DNA of 40,236 bases from Calditrichota bacterium (GCA_016867855.1 VGIO01000006.1:1-40236); one strand, 5' to 3'. Shown: positions 1-8,074, counted from the first letter of the stretch. The notes: generated from the letters alone by a model not told the origin. Made by a program: numbers and translations.

Positions 1-86
1 ATATGCTGCGCGAATCGCCGCTGAAGTTTATCGTGGCGGATGATTTCGAGGATGGGGCGGTGAAGGCGGTGCGGGTGATAGAGTGA
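1..86 (+). CDS. sucC: Succinyl-CoA synthetase beta subunit, C-terminal fragment (left edge)
   Basis: This is the last 27 codons of a gene cut by the window edge (frame beginning at base 3, TGA at 84-86). The tail reads LRESPLKFIVADDFEDGA then VKAVRVIE. From memory it lines up without gaps with the E. coli SucC tail ([20 protein letters not shown]...): the shared L, S, L, I, A, D, A, V and E fall in register. SucC is the ATP-grasp/nucleotide-binding partner of SucD, which lies about 1.1 kb downstream, so context supports the call. Only 27 residues are visible, so another enzyme cannot be excluded. It stops 1 base before the next ATG. Confidence 0.6.
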   Translation, partial: MLRESPLKFIVADDFEDGAVKAVRVIE

Positions 87-87
87 A

Positions 88-927
88 ATGCACTTTCAAT
101 TAGCCTATAACGATATTGCAAACATCGATTGTCTGCAATCAATAAAAGAAGAAGCCTTAGCCAATAATGCAGATGTAATCGAATTCGATTTTGGTGATGT
201 TAGTGATATACTGCCTTTTACAGCCTGCTATTGCGCCGCTTTTGCAGATGAACTAATTCGACTCGGGAAATATCCGCGGTTTCTCTGTGCTGAAAACAAT
301 CAAGCCAAATTTGAGCAAATAGGACTTGATACTCTGCATCTCAATACCGAACTGCGAGAACCATTCTTATTAGAACAGACTTTACGACCTGTGTATTCAT
401 CCAAGATTAAAATTGTAAACGACTATATTTATTTTCTTAAATCAATTTACGCTATTCCGAGTGGTGTGCTTAAAGCGACACACAGCATAATTCACGATTT
501 ATTGATGAATGTAATACAGCATAGCAAATCTAACGATAGGAATTACTTCTGTGCGGATATTATAGATGCTGTTTTGCGTATATGTGTTCTTGATAGTGGA
601 ATAGGCATTAGGAAATCTTTAATTAATAGATATCAAGACCTAAAAAACGACTTGGCTGCTATTGAGAAATGTCTTGAATATGGTGTAACAAACATTCGCG
701 ACTCGCAACGTGGCATCGGTTTGACCGTAATCAAACGGATGGCGCTCGATGCTAACGGCGAGATGGAACTTATTTCAGGAAATGGTAAACTGATTATAAG
801 ACCATCCGAAACAATTAAACAAGATATCGGGGTTACTTATTTTGGGACAATTATATCGGTCAAACTAAAAGTGGACCCACTATACAGACCGCGTTTGGAC
901 AATTTCGAAAATGGAATTGAGGGATAA
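88..927 (+). CDS. GHKL-type ATP-binding protein (HATPase_c) with STAS-like N-terminal region
   Basis: A 279-residue soluble protein. The C-terminal half has the three Bergerat-fold ATP boxes: N-box HDLLMNVIQHS (136-146), G1 box CVLDSGIGI (166-174) and G2 box RGIGLTVIKRM (208-218). There is no HisKA dimerisation/phospho-acceptor segment, no receiver domain and no membrane helix, so it is not an ordinary sensor histidine kinase. The first ~90 residues look like an alternating alpha/beta STAS-like module. The neighbouring gene, separated by one base, encodes a STAS-like protein; such pairs recall anti-sigma-type serine kinase/antagonist switches, but the actual target is unknown. The gene is far richer in A+T than sucD and sits between sucC and sucD, starting 1 base after the sucC stop. 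Confidence 0.75.
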   Translation: MHFQLAYNDIANIDCLQSIKEEALANNADVIEFDFGDVSDILPFTACYCAAFADELIRLGKYPRFLCAENNQAKFEQIGLDTLHLNTELREPFLLEQTLRPVYSSKIKIVNDYIYFLKSIYAIPSGVLKATHSIIHDLLMNVIQHSKSNDRNYFCADIIDAVLRICVLDSGIGIRKSLINRYQDLKNDLAAIEKCLEYGVTNIRDSQRGIGLTVIKRMALDANGEMELISGNGKLIIRPSETIKQDIGVTYFGTIISVKLKVDPLYRPRLDNFENGIEG

Positions 928-928
928 A

Positions 929-1249
929 ATGAAATCAGTTATTATAATAAAATTAAAAGATTTAGATATTCCGGAATTTTCCCGAGATGATGGTAAAGTT
1001 ATTCGTGGACTCATTGAACAATTATGGAGCCAATGTGATGAAATACTATTGGATTTTCAGGATGTCGAATTCCTTGGAATTTCATTTATAGATGAGTTTT
1101 ACGCAAAACTTTTTCTTTCCAGAAGCAAAGAACAGATTTTATCCAAAGTCAAGTTTTTAAACTTAGATGAGGATTATTATTCACAAATGCAGAGTCTCGC
1201 TTCAGCAAGACTGAAGGATAAAAATCGGATCAATGAGCATTCTAATTAA
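929..1249 (+). CDS. STAS-like protein (DUF4325-type)
   Basis: A 106-residue protein with the pattern of a small STAS-like domain: a beta strand ([10 protein letters not shown]), a helix ([10 protein letters not shown]), the strand [13 protein letters not shown], then the [11 protein letters not shown] helix start. In anti-sigma-factor antagonists this helix start carries the regulatory Ser, and here Ser-Phe-Ile-Asp-Glu resembles the DUF4325 signature. The ATG at 929 is preferred over the in-frame ATG at 911 because GAGGG lies just ahead of it and it follows the upstream stop (925-927) by one base. Its last 17 bases overlap the start of sucD in another frame, so translation is probably coupled. 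Role as a partner of the preceding ATPase is inferred from adjacency. Confidence 0.65.
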   Translation: MKSVIIIKLKDLDIPEFSRDDGKVIRGLIEQLWSQCDEILLDFQDVEFLGISFIDEFYAKLFLSRSKEQILSKVKFLNLDEDYYSQMQSLASARLKDKNRINEHSN

Positions 1250-2114
1250 CCAACACTCCCGTGTGGTGGCGCAGGGCATCACCGGCGGGGAAGGGACGTT
1301 TCACACCGAGCAGATGCTGGCTTACGGCACAAAGGTCGTCGCCGGCGTAACGCCCGGCAAGGGCGGCGCCAGCCACCTCGGCGTGCCGATTTACAACACT
1401 GTCGCCGATGCTGTCAAACAACAGGGCGTCGATGTGTCGGTCATTTTTGTGCCACCGCAATTTGCCGCCGATGCTATCTTAGAAGCCACCGAGGCCGGCT
1501 TAAAAGTGGTGGTCTGCATCACCGAAGGTATCCCGACGCGAGATATGATTGAGGTTTATCATTATCTTAAGTCGCGCCCGACTAGATTAGTTGGACCGAA
1601 TTGCCCCGGCGTCATCTCGCCCGGCAAGTGCAAGGTCGGGATTATGCCGGCGTTCATACATAAAGAAGGCAACATCGGCGTCATCTCACGCTCGGGAACA
1701 TTAACTTACGAGGCGGTCAACCAGTTGACCAAGTTAGAACTTGGGCAATCGACCTGCATTGGCATTGGCGGCGACCCGATTGTAGGGTCGTCATTTATCG
1801 ACCTTTTAGCGTTGTTTGAGAAGGATCCGGATACAGAGGGCGTTGTGTTAATCGGAGAAATTGGCGGCAATGCCGAAGAAAAGGCGGCAGCCTTCATCGC
1901 CCAAAATATGACCAAACCGGTCGCCGCCTTTATTGCCGGGCGGACTGCGCCGCCGGGGCGGAGAATGGGGCACGCCGGCGCGATTATCGCCGGCGGCAAA
2001 GGCACCGCGGCAGAGAAAATTGTGGCGCTCGAAGCCGCGGGAATTGCCGTCGCGCAAAGCCCGGCCGATATTGGTAAGACTATGTTGGCAGCGCTTAAGA
2101 AAAAGGCTAAATAG
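1233..2114 (+). CDS. sucD: Succinyl-CoA synthetase (ADP/GDP-forming) alpha subunit
   Basis: A 293-residue protein, the normal length for SucD. The N-terminus [18 protein letters not shown] matches the conserved family start, so the ATG at 1233 is secure although it overlaps the upstream gene by 17 bases. The Rossmann-type CoA-binding domain holds [10 protein letters not shown] (about 18-27) and TPGKGG. The ligase domain ends in [14 protein letters not shown], with His247 as the phospho-histidine equivalent. It interconverts succinyl-CoA and succinate with substrate-level ATP/GTP formation, in complex with SucC. The gene is GC-rich, in contrast to the two genes before it. The following kor genes supply or consume succinyl-CoA, making a compact TCA segment. 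Confidence 0.96.
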   Translation: MSILINQHSRVVAQGITGGEGTFHTEQMLAYGTKVVAGVTPGKGGASHLGVPIYNTVADAVKQQGVDVSVIFVPPQFAADAILEATEAGLKVVVCITEGIPTRDMIEVYHYLKSRPTRLVGPNCPGVISPGKCKVGIMPAFIHKEGNIGVISRSGTLTYEAVNQLTKLELGQSTCIGIGGDPIVGSSFIDLLALFEKDPDTEGVVLIGEIGGNAEEKAAAFIAQNMTKPVAAFIAGRTAPPGRRMGHAGAIIAGGKGTAAEKIVALEAAGIAVAQSPADIGKTMLAALKKKAK

Positions 2115-2135
2115 ACAGGTCTTTATAGCGTATAG

Positions 2136-2215
2136 GGCGGGATAAATCCCGCCTTCCAAGCATACTGACCGAATTAATCTTGGAGGGTGGTTTTAACCCG
2201 CCCTGCTTGCCAAGC
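2136..2215. repeat. Palindromic intergenic repeats between sucD and korD
   Basis: A near-perfect hairpin GGCGGGAT-AA-ATCCCGCC lies at 2136-2153. It is followed by an imperfect related one (GGGTGGTT...AACCCGCCC, about 2185-2203) and a short GCTTG-C-CAAGC palindrome at 2205-2215. No T-run follows the first hairpin, so it is not a convincing terminator. It looks more like REP-type filler inside an otherwise continuous gene cluster. Confidence 0.5.
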
Positions 2216-2250
2216 AATTCTATTTCGAAAGACTATTACAAAATATAAAA

Positions 2251-2592
2251 ATGTCCGATTTAAAAGAAAAGGTTCACCTGACGGCTGCCCACGAAGAGGG
2301 CGAGCAGCGCACACAGGATTCGGTCGTCGCGACGAATTCGGCTGAAGGCATCAGCATTATCGTTCATCGCCATATGTGCAAAGGCTGTGAAATATGCGTG
2401 GAAGTTTGTCCTAAGGCGGCGCTTAAAATGATCGTAACGCCGGACCGCTGGGAAGGCGCGATGGTCGAAGTCGTGGATATTATGGCTTGCAACGCCTGTA
2501 TGCTGTGCGAACATCAATGTCCGGATTTCGCCATCGAAGTCTATAGCCTTAAAAAAGAAGCCAAAGCCAAGGAGAAGAAAGCCGTTGTCTAA
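2251..2592 (+). CDS. korD: 2-oxoacid:ferredoxin oxidoreductase, ferredoxin-like delta subunit
   Basis: A 113-residue 2x[4Fe-4S] ferredoxin-type protein. Two cluster-binding motifs are intact: Cys43-x2-Cys46-x2-Cys49-x3-Cys53-Pro and Cys80-x2-Cys83-x2-Cys86-x3-Cys90-Pro. In KorABCD enzymes this subunit passes electrons between the TPP site on KorB and external ferredoxin. A Lys/Glu-rich C-terminus (KKEAKAKEKK) follows the second motif. The stop overlaps the proposed TTG start of korA by 8 bases. The 2-oxoglutarate assignment, rather than pyruvate or branched-chain substrates, comes from the neighbouring sucD. Confidence 0.9.
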   Translation: MSDLKEKVHLTAAHEEGEQRTQDSVVATNSAEGISIIVHRHMCKGCEICVEVCPKAALKMIVTPDRWEGAMVEVVDIMACNACMLCEHQCPDFAIEVYSLKKEAKAKEKKAVV

Positions 2593-3745
2593 TAGCCAGC
2601 ATTTAGGCCGCCAAATCGAGTTTATGCCCGGCAACGAGGTTGTCGCTGAAGCGGCTTTAGCCGCCGGCTGTCGGTTTTTCGCCGGTTATCCAATCACGCC
2701 GTCATCCGAAATTGCTCATCATATATCTAAGCGTCTGCCGGAGGTCGGCGGCAAGTTCATCCAGATGGAAGATGAAATTGCAGCAATGGGCGCTATCATC
2801 GGGGCTTCGTTGTGTGGTCTCAAGGTGATGACCGCAACTAGCGGCCCGGGCTTCTCGCTCAAACAGGAGAATATCGGCTTTGCCTGTATGGTCGAAGCGC
2901 CTTGTGTCATCGTAAATGTAATGCGCGGCGGACCTTCGACCGGTCTGCCGACGCAGTTAGGGCAGTCCGACATCCAGCAAACCCGCTGGGGAACGCACGG
3001 CGACCGGCCGGTCATCGCCCTGGCGCCGGCTTATTTGGATGAAGTCTATACCGAAACAGTGCGCGCTTTCAATCTAGCTGAGCGCTTCAGGATGCCGGTC
3101 TTCGTTTTAATCGACGAGGTCATCGGACATCTATCCGAACGCCTCGAGATACCGGATCCATCCGAGTTGGAAATCATCGACCGTGTCGGGCCGAATGTGC
3201 CGCCGGAAGAGTATATCCCTTACGACTCCAGCCAGAGTGATGTTCCGCCGATGGCCGCCTATTTCAGCGGCTACCGCTTTCATATGACCGGCTTAAATCA
3301 CGACCGCACCGGTTTTCCGACGACGACTCAATCTATCTGCCACAGCGAAAATGTTCGTTCGATGCGCAAGGTCGAAGACCATATAGCCGAGATTGAGAAA
3401 TTCGAGAATTACTTGACCGACGACGCAGAAATCGGCATAATAACCTTCGGTTCGAGCGCGCGTGCCGCGATTGTGGCTATCGACGACGCTCGTCAGCGCG
3501 GCGTCAAAGTCGGAATGCTGCGCCCTTTGACGCTGTGGCCATTTCCTGAACAAGCCGCCTTTGAACTATCTAAACATTGCAAGACCATCATCGTGCCGGA
3601 AGCCAACTTGGGGCAATTAATTTACGAGGTTCAGCGCGTAACCAAAGGTAATAGTGAAGTCGTCGGTGTCAATAAAGTCGGCGGCGTGCCGATTTATCCC
3701 GGCGAAGTGTTCGATAAAATCGTCGAATGCAGCGGCAAAAAGTAG
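2585..3745 (+). CDS. korA: 2-oxoacid (probably 2-oxoglutarate):ferredoxin oxidoreductase alpha subunit
   Basis: A 386-residue alpha subunit. It contains the TPP pyrimidine-binding region YPITPSSEIAHHIS, the glutamate in MEDEIAAMGAIIGAS, TSGPGFSLKQENIG and GGPSTGLPTQLGQSD, all typical of KorA/PorA. The TTG start at 2585 is chosen because AAGGAG sits about 10 bases ahead and it overlaps the korD stop; an ATG at 2624 is a shorter alternative that would drop 13 residues. KorA pairs with KorB to cleave 2-oxoglutarate to succinyl-CoA (or the reverse) with ferredoxin as electron partner. The gap of about 207 bases to korB is unusually long for this operon. Confidence 0.93.
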   Translation: MSNSQHLGRQIEFMPGNEVVAEAALAAGCRFFAGYPITPSSEIAHHISKRLPEVGGKFIQMEDEIAAMGAIIGASLCGLKVMTATSGPGFSLKQENIGFACMVEAPCVIVNVMRGGPSTGLPTQLGQSDIQQTRWGTHGDRPVIALAPAYLDEVYTETVRAFNLAERFRMPVFVLIDEVIGHLSERLEIPDPSELEIIDRVGPNVPPEEYIPYDSSQSDVPPMAAYFSGYRFHMTGLNHDRTGFPTTTQSICHSENVRSMRKVEDHIAEIEKFENYLTDDAEIGIITFGSSARAAIVAIDDARQRGVKVGMLRPLTLWPFPEQAAFELSKHCKTIIVPEANLGQLIYEVQRVTKGNSEVVGVNKVGGVPIYPGEVFDKIVECSGKK

Positions 3746-3888
3746 CCCTCGTTCACCCAACCGGGCGGGAACGAGACGATATACTAATCTGCATACAGCA
3801 AAATAAGCGCGACAATGCGAAGTGTATTCATAAGCAACGGAATAACTTTCAACTTATAACTCATCCTACAACTCACGCCTAACAAAGG

Positions 3889-3912
3889 AACGGGTTTAAA
3901 ACGCCCGTTTTA
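3889..3912 (+). terminator. Weak hairpin in the korA-korB gap
   Basis: The inverted repeat AACGGG (3889-3894) and CCCGTT (3904-3909) is followed by TTAT. The stem is only 6 bp and the T-run is short. It could attenuate or process the message between the two halves of the kor cluster, or it may be a decayed repeat. The rest of the 207-base gap shows nothing else. Confidence 0.3.
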
Positions 3913-3952
3913 TCATTATACATTTTGAAAGCAAATAGCAGGAGAATATTTC

Positions 3953-4783
3953 GTGCCGGTTAGTTTAAAACTAGAAAACCTGCTGCGGATGGAGCATCTG
4001 CCGCATATGTGGTGTCCGGGCTGCGGCATCGGCATCATAGTGAAGGCAATGCTGCGCGCTATCGATGCGATGGGCTGGGATCCGCGCGATGTCGCGGTAA
4101 TTTCCGGCATCGGATGCACTTCCCGCGCGCCAGGCTATCTTAATATGAATACTTTACATACGACGCACGGACGAGCATTGACTTTCGCCACTGGATTCAA
4201 GTTGGCGCGGCCTGATAAACAGGTCATTGTCATCAGCGGCGACGGCGATGCGACGGCCATCGGCGGCAATCACCTGATTCATTCCTGCCGTCGCAACATC
4301 GATATAACTGAAATCATCGTCAATAACAATATCTATGGGATGACCGGCGGGCAGTATTCCCCTACGACGCCGCTCGGCGCCAAAGCCGCGACTGCGCCCT
4401 GGGGGATGGTCGAACCGTCCTTCGATATAGCCAAACTTTGTATTGGCGCCGGCGCGACTTATGTCGCGCGTGGCCATGTTGGCTCAGGCGTGCAACTCGA
4501 GCGGCTAATCCGCGGCGGTCTCAAGCATAAAGGCTTTGCCATAATAGAAGCCTTATCTAATTGTCATACCCAGTTTGGCCGTCGAAATAAATTATCCGAC
4601 CCAATCGAGTTGATAAATCACATCGCGGCAAAAACCATCAATGTCAAGGAAGCCGCCAAGATATCGCCCGAAGAGATGCGCGGCAAATTCGCCGTCGGCA
4701 TTCTGTTTCAGGAAGAAGGCCGCGAGGAATACTGCGAGGCTTACAACCGCCTCATCCAGCGCGCCCAAGCAACATTACACTGA
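3953..4783 (+). CDS. korB: 2-oxoacid:ferredoxin oxidoreductase beta subunit (TPP-binding)
   Basis: A 276-residue beta subunit. WCPGCGIG near residue 21 and the later ISGIGCTSR give the cluster-ligand and substrate-pocket cysteines. The TPP/Mg motif runs GDGDATAIGGNHLIHSCRRN then IVNNNIYGMTGGQ (the GDG-x(~26)-NN signature). SxTxPLG-like and SNCHTQFG segments also match KorB. The GTG start at 3953 has AGGAG 9-10 bases upstream (GCAGGAGAATATTTC). It acts as the catalytic half with KorA. A 94-base gap holding a decayed repeat separates it from korC. Confidence 0.94.
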   Translation: MPVSLKLENLLRMEHLPHMWCPGCGIGIIVKAMLRAIDAMGWDPRDVAVISGIGCTSRAPGYLNMNTLHTTHGRALTFATGFKLARPDKQVIVISGDGDATAIGGNHLIHSCRRNIDITEIIVNNNIYGMTGGQYSPTTPLGAKAATAPWGMVEPSFDIAKLCIGAGATYVARGHVGSGVQLERLIRGGLKHKGFAIIEALSNCHTQFGRRNKLSDPIELINHIAAKTINVKEAAKISPEEMRGKFAVGILFQEEGREEYCEAYNRLIQRAQATLH

Positions 4784-4785
4784 CA

Positions 4786-4857
4786 AGTATTTTGGATTTT
4801 GGATTTATCAAGCGCTGAATTTAAACTAAAATCCAAACTCTAAAATATCAATTCACA
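4786..4857. repeat. AAATCCAAAA-type degenerate repeat in the korB-korC gap
   Basis: The stretch has TTTTGGATTTTGGATTTA on one side and TAAACTAAAATCCAAACTC on the other, so it forms an imperfect palindrome of the unit AAAATCCAAA. The same unit in direct orientation occurs at 8165-8200, just before the first RND permease. It is low-complexity and non-coding. Confidence 0.55.
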
Positions 4858-4877
4858 GAATAAATTTCGAGACATAA

Positions 4878-5423
4878 ATGCAAGACCATTACGAGGCCCG
4901 CTTTGCAGCTGTCGGAGGGCAGGGAATACTTTTAGCCGGCGACATCCTCGCTGAAGCGGCTATCAACTACGAAGGACTCTATGCGCTTGACAGCCCGACT
5001 TATACAGCGCAGGTGCGCGGCGGTCCAACTAAAGTAGATGTCATCATCGATAAAAACCGCATTCTTTTTACACGCACGACGGCTATAGACTTTATGCTCT
5101 GTCTGGCGCAGCGCTCTTGGGACAGATTTGGCTATGACCTAAAAAGCGATTGCATCGTTCTCATCGACCCGTTCTTAGTGCATACGGTTGACCGCAATTA
5201 CCGTGTCTATGAGTTGCCCTTAATCGAACTGACGAAAAAGGAAATGAAGAAAATGGTCTATACGAGCGCGGTCGCACTAGGCGCGATGGTCGGGCTGACC
5301 GAGATTTTCAAGCCTGAGTCGGTCGTCAAAGCCCTGTTGAAGAAAGCGCCTAAAGGCACGGAAGAAGCCAATGAAAAAGCCTTCAAACTGGGTTATAACA
5401 GCGGTCGAGAATTGCTCAAGTAA
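4878..5423 (+). CDS. korC: 2-oxoacid:ferredoxin oxidoreductase gamma subunit
   Basis: A 181-residue gamma subunit. The N-terminal AAVGGQGILLAGDILAEAA (about 11-29) is the hallmark GGQG motif, followed by DSPTYTAQVRGGPTKVDVII, the standard Y-x-x-x-x-RGG pattern. It binds the CoA part of the substrate in the KorABCD complex. It completes a four-subunit set in the order D-A-B-C, all on the + strand. ndk follows after 42 bases with no terminator between. Confidence 0.93.
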   Translation: MQDHYEARFAAVGGQGILLAGDILAEAAINYEGLYALDSPTYTAQVRGGPTKVDVIIDKNRILFTRTTAIDFMLCLAQRSWDRFGYDLKSDCIVLIDPFLVHTVDRNYRVYELPLIELTKKEMKKMVYTSAVALGAMVGLTEIFKPESVVKALLKKAPKGTEEANEKAFKLGYNSGRELLK

Positions 5424-5465
5424 CAGATACAGTTTAGAATAATAACTTGATTTACAAAACGAGAT

Positions 5466-5897
5466 ATGGAAAAAACTCTTCTCATAATAAAACCCGATGG
5501 CATTCAGAAGCGGCTCATCGGTGAAATCCTGCGCCGCGTCGAAGCAGCCGGGCTGGCCATCAAAGCAATGCGAATGTTGCAGTTAGACCGCCGAACCGCC
5601 GGACGCTTCTATGCTGTGCATAAAGAGAAACCTTTCTATCACAGCCTAGTCGAATATATGACCTCCGGTCCGGTAGTCGTGGCGGCTTTGGAAGGTATAA
5701 ATGCCGTCAGCCGGTTCAGAGCGCTCATCGGCGCGACCGACCCGGATAAAGCCGAAGAAGGTACTATCCGGCGGCTCTTCGCCGACAGCATCGAACGCAA
5801 TGTTGTCCACGGCTCGGATTCGACTGAAAACGGGTGTATCGAAACTTCCTTCTTCTTTGGCACAGCAGACTTGGAAATGGTCGAATCGACCGAATAG
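5466..5897 (+). CDS. ndk: Nucleoside diphosphate kinase
   Basis: A 143-residue protein of the usual family size. The start EKTLLIIKPDGIQKRLIGEI and the active-site NVVHGSDS with phospho-accepting His115 identify it clearly. The C-terminus (CIETSFFF...) is slightly different from the usual EI.FFP ending. It exchanges phosphate between NTPs and is commonly placed beside succinyl-CoA synthetase genes, whose GTP or ATP product it equilibrates. It lies 42 bases after korC and 12 bases before the dehydrogenase gene. Confidence 0.97.
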   Translation: MEKTLLIIKPDGIQKRLIGEILRRVEAAGLAIKAMRMLQLDRRTAGRFYAVHKEKPFYHSLVEYMTSGPVVVAALEGINAVSRFRALIGATDPDKAEEGTIRRLFADSIERNVVHGSDSTENGCIETSFFFGTADLEMVESTE

Positions 5898-5909
5898 GAG
5901 CAAGAAAAT

Positions 5910-6896
5910 ATGACCGAAGATAGTCTAAAAAATTTAGTCGAGAGCACCGGCGGCCGGTCGGAATCCAGTATCGAACGGCTAGTCATCGTTGGCGGCGGCA
6001 CGATGGGGCAGGGAATTGCTCAACTTTCAGCCCGTAAAGGCGTCGAAGTGCTACTCATCGAGCGCGAAGAAGATAGTCTAAGTCGCACGCTTAAAGATAT
6101 CGACGACCTGTTAAGCCGCGAAATTGAAAAATGGGCGCTCACCGAGAGCGAAAAGAAAGCCATCTTAAGCCGCATCAAGGGCAGTGTTGGCTTTACCCAA
6201 ATCAGCGACCAGCAATTTATCATCGAAGCCATCCCCGAGCGGCTCGACCACAAAGAAGAATTGTTTAAACTGTTGGACAAAGTCTGCTCGCCGGAAGCAA
6301 TTTTCATCACCAATACATCGACTCTATCCATTACCGAGTTGGCTTCGACCGTAAGCAAGCCGGAGCGGGTGATAGGTATGCACTTCATATCGCCGGTGCA
6401 TAAGGTCAAGGTCATCGAATTAGTGCGCGGCTTAAAAACTTCTACTGAAACTTTTTGTAAAGCATTGCTTTTGGCTGAGAAATTGGAACGCACAGCCATT
6501 GAGGTCTATGAATCGCCGGGCTATGTTACAACCCGCGTGATGATGCCGTTAGTGAACGAGGCGATTCAGGTCTTGATGGAAGGCGTGGCTTCGGCCCATG
6601 ACATCGACACTGCGATGCGTCTGGGCTATGAACTGCCGCACGGACCGCTCGCGATGGCCGACCATATGGGTTTGGATGTTGTATTGACCTGGCTGGAGGT
6701 GTTATTCCGCGATCTAGGCGATGTGAAATATAAGCCCTGCGCCTTATTGCGTATGATGGTGCGTGCCGGACATCTTGGCGTTAAGAATGGACAAGGCTTT
6801 TTTAAATACGACGACGAGGGCCGGCAGATACCGCATTCGGGACATATTATGTCCGCTTTTCAGAGGTCGATGAAAGAACAAGAAAAAGCATTTTAA
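5910..6896 (+). CDS. 3-hydroxyacyl-CoA (3-hydroxybutyryl-CoA) dehydrogenase
   Basis: A 328-residue NAD-dependent dehydrogenase with a Rossmann start VIVGGGTMGQGIAQLSARKG (about 26-44) after a ~22-residue N-terminal extension. The catalytic segment ITNTSTLSITELAS ... GMHFISPVHKVKVIELV contains the His of the His-Glu pair, here HFISPVHK rather than the common HFFNPVP. The C-terminal domain PGYVTTRVMMPLVNEA and HGPLAMADHMGLDV completes the fold. AGGAG lies 8-9 bases before the ATG. It interconverts 3-hydroxyacyl-CoA and acetoacyl-CoA, in butyrate/beta-oxidation or a CO2-fixation-linked route. The exact substrate cannot be read from sequence. It is the last gene before the terminator. Confidence 0.9.
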   Translation: MTEDSLKNLVESTGGRSESSIERLVIVGGGTMGQGIAQLSARKGVEVLLIEREEDSLSRTLKDIDDLLSREIEKWALTESEKKAILSRIKGSVGFTQISDQQFIIEAIPERLDHKEELFKLLDKVCSPEAIFITNTSTLSITELASTVSKPERVIGMHFISPVHKVKVIELVRGLKTSTETFCKALLLAEKLERTAIEVYESPGYVTTRVMMPLVNEAIQVLMEGVASAHDIDTAMRLGYELPHGPLAMADHMGLDVVLTWLEVLFRDLGDVKYKPCALLRMMVRAGHLGVKNGQGFFKYDDEGRQIPHSGHIMSAFQRSMKEQEKAF

Positions 6897-6914
6897 AACT
6901 TCCCAATTCTCAAT

Positions 6915-6948
6915 AAAGCGCATAGTAATCCCTTACTATGCGCTTTTT
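6915..6948 (+). terminator. Strong intrinsic terminator after the kor-ndk cluster
   Basis: A perfect 14-bp stem, AAAGCGCATAGTAA (6915-6928) and TTACTATGCGCTTT (6933-6946), closes a TCCC loop and runs into TTTTT. It begins 19 bases after the dehydrogenase stop. Confidence 0.92.
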
Positions 6949-7015
6949 ATTGAAACAAAGCCTATGGAATTTAGTCTATATATTTATACGCAAACAACTT
7001 TTTAAGAGTAATTTC

Positions 7016-8074
7016 TTGAATTCTACATTCCTTTATTGCCGTTGGAATCTATTAATCTTAATCGGCTTAATTATATTATCCGCTTGTCAGATGGAATTTG
7101 GCGGGCGGCGCAAGAAAAAAGGCTTGCCTGAAGAGAGCGCCGCGCCTGTAGCAATCCAGAATGTCGCGCGCGGCGATATTTCGACTTATCTTCGCTTCAA
7201 TACAGCGATTGGCCCGCGGCGCGAAGTCGATGTCTATGCACGAACGATTGGGCGTGTAGCACAACTGCCGGTTGAAGAAGGCGATTTCGTCAAAGAAAGT
7301 CAACTCTTAGCCTTGTTAGAGGACGCTGAACAGCGCCTTGCCATCAAACGCGCCAGCGCTGAACTTGACCACCAAAGCGTCGAACTCAAGCGCGCCGAAG
7401 AGTTAAATCAGAAGCAAATGATATCTGAGGAGGATTTGACGCGCGTTCAATTGGCGGTGAAGAATGCCCAAATTACCCTCGAACAAGCCGAACTAGCGTA
7501 TTCTTATACACGCATTACCGCGCCTCTGAGTGGAACAATCTCGGCGCGGCTCATCGACCTCGGCGACCGGGTTGACCAAGCACGGGCCTTGTTTCGCATC
7601 GTCGACCGTTCGGTCTTACAGGTTAATGCTTGGGTTTCCGAAGCGGAAATGGCGCGGATGACGATTGGAATGACCGCTGAAGTCGTTTCGCCCGTTGATT
7701 CGTCCGCTAAAACCGAGGCGCGGTTAGTTCGTTTAGGAGCTGTAGTGGACCCAACTTATGGGAAAATAAAGGCTGCCTTCGAATTCAAAGACAGTGATAT
7801 GAAGTTTAAGCCCGGTCAATACATCGAGCTCAGAATGGTCTTAGAAACCCACCGCAACACAATTATAATTCCAAAACGTGCCATCATCTATGAAAGCGGC
7901 TTGCCATTTGTATTTATTACAAGGGATAGTTTGGCGTTTAAATGCGCCATCCGAACTGGACTGGCTTCCGGTGCAGTCATTGAACTGTTAGATGGCTTAA
8001 GCGAAGGCGATAATATAATCATCGACGGACAGGTAACTCTGCGCGATAGCGCTAAAGTGAAAATAATTAATTGA
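7016..8074 (+). CDS. RND efflux periplasmic adaptor (membrane-fusion lipoprotein)
   Basis: An HlyD/AcrA-type adaptor of about 352 residues. A signal sequence (RWNLLILIGLIILSAC) ends in a lipobox whose Cys would be lipidated. Then come a barrel-sandwich strand (GRVAQLPVEEGDFVKESQLLA), a helical hairpin (EQRLAIKRASAELDHQ to ITLEQAELAYSYTRI), the second lipoyl half (APLSGTISARLIDLGDRV) and a beta-barrel with GQYIELRM. The frame is open back to an ATG at 6938, but that ATG lies inside the right arm of the preceding terminator. The TTG at 7016, which gives a normal lipoprotein leader and has AAGAG ahead, is preferred. It links the following RND permeases to an outer-membrane channel that is not in this window. 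Confidence 0.88.
   Translation: MNSTFLYCRWNLLILIGLIILSACQMEFGGRRKKKGLPEESAAPVAIQNVARGDISTYLRFNTAIGPRREVDVYARTIGRVAQLPVEEGDFVKESQLLALLEDAEQRLAIKRASAELDHQSVELKRAEELNQKQMISEEDLTRVQLAVKNAQITLEQAELAYSYTRITAPLSGTISARLIDLGDRVDQARALFRIVDRSVLQVNAWVSEAEMARMTIGMTAEVVSPVDSSAKTEARLVRLGAVVDPTYGKIKAAFEFKDSDMKFKPGQYIELRMVLETHRNTIIIPKRAIIYESGLPFVFITRDSLAFKCAIRTGLASGAVIELLDGLSEGDNIIIDGQVTLRDSAKVKIIN

Noticed and set aside
88-1249. The GHKL/STAS pair as a two-component signalling system
   Set aside because: There is no HisKA/phospho-acceptor His region, no sensor membrane domain and no receiver domain in either protein.
1706-2159. Open frames on the - strand and in another + frame over sucD
   Set aside because: They are shadows of a GC-rich, confidently identified gene, and their translations show no domain pattern.
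6938-7015. The N-terminal 26 codons of the RND adaptor reading from the ATG at 6938
   Set aside because: This segment begins inside a perfect terminator stem and delays the lipoprotein leader; it is more likely untranslated.
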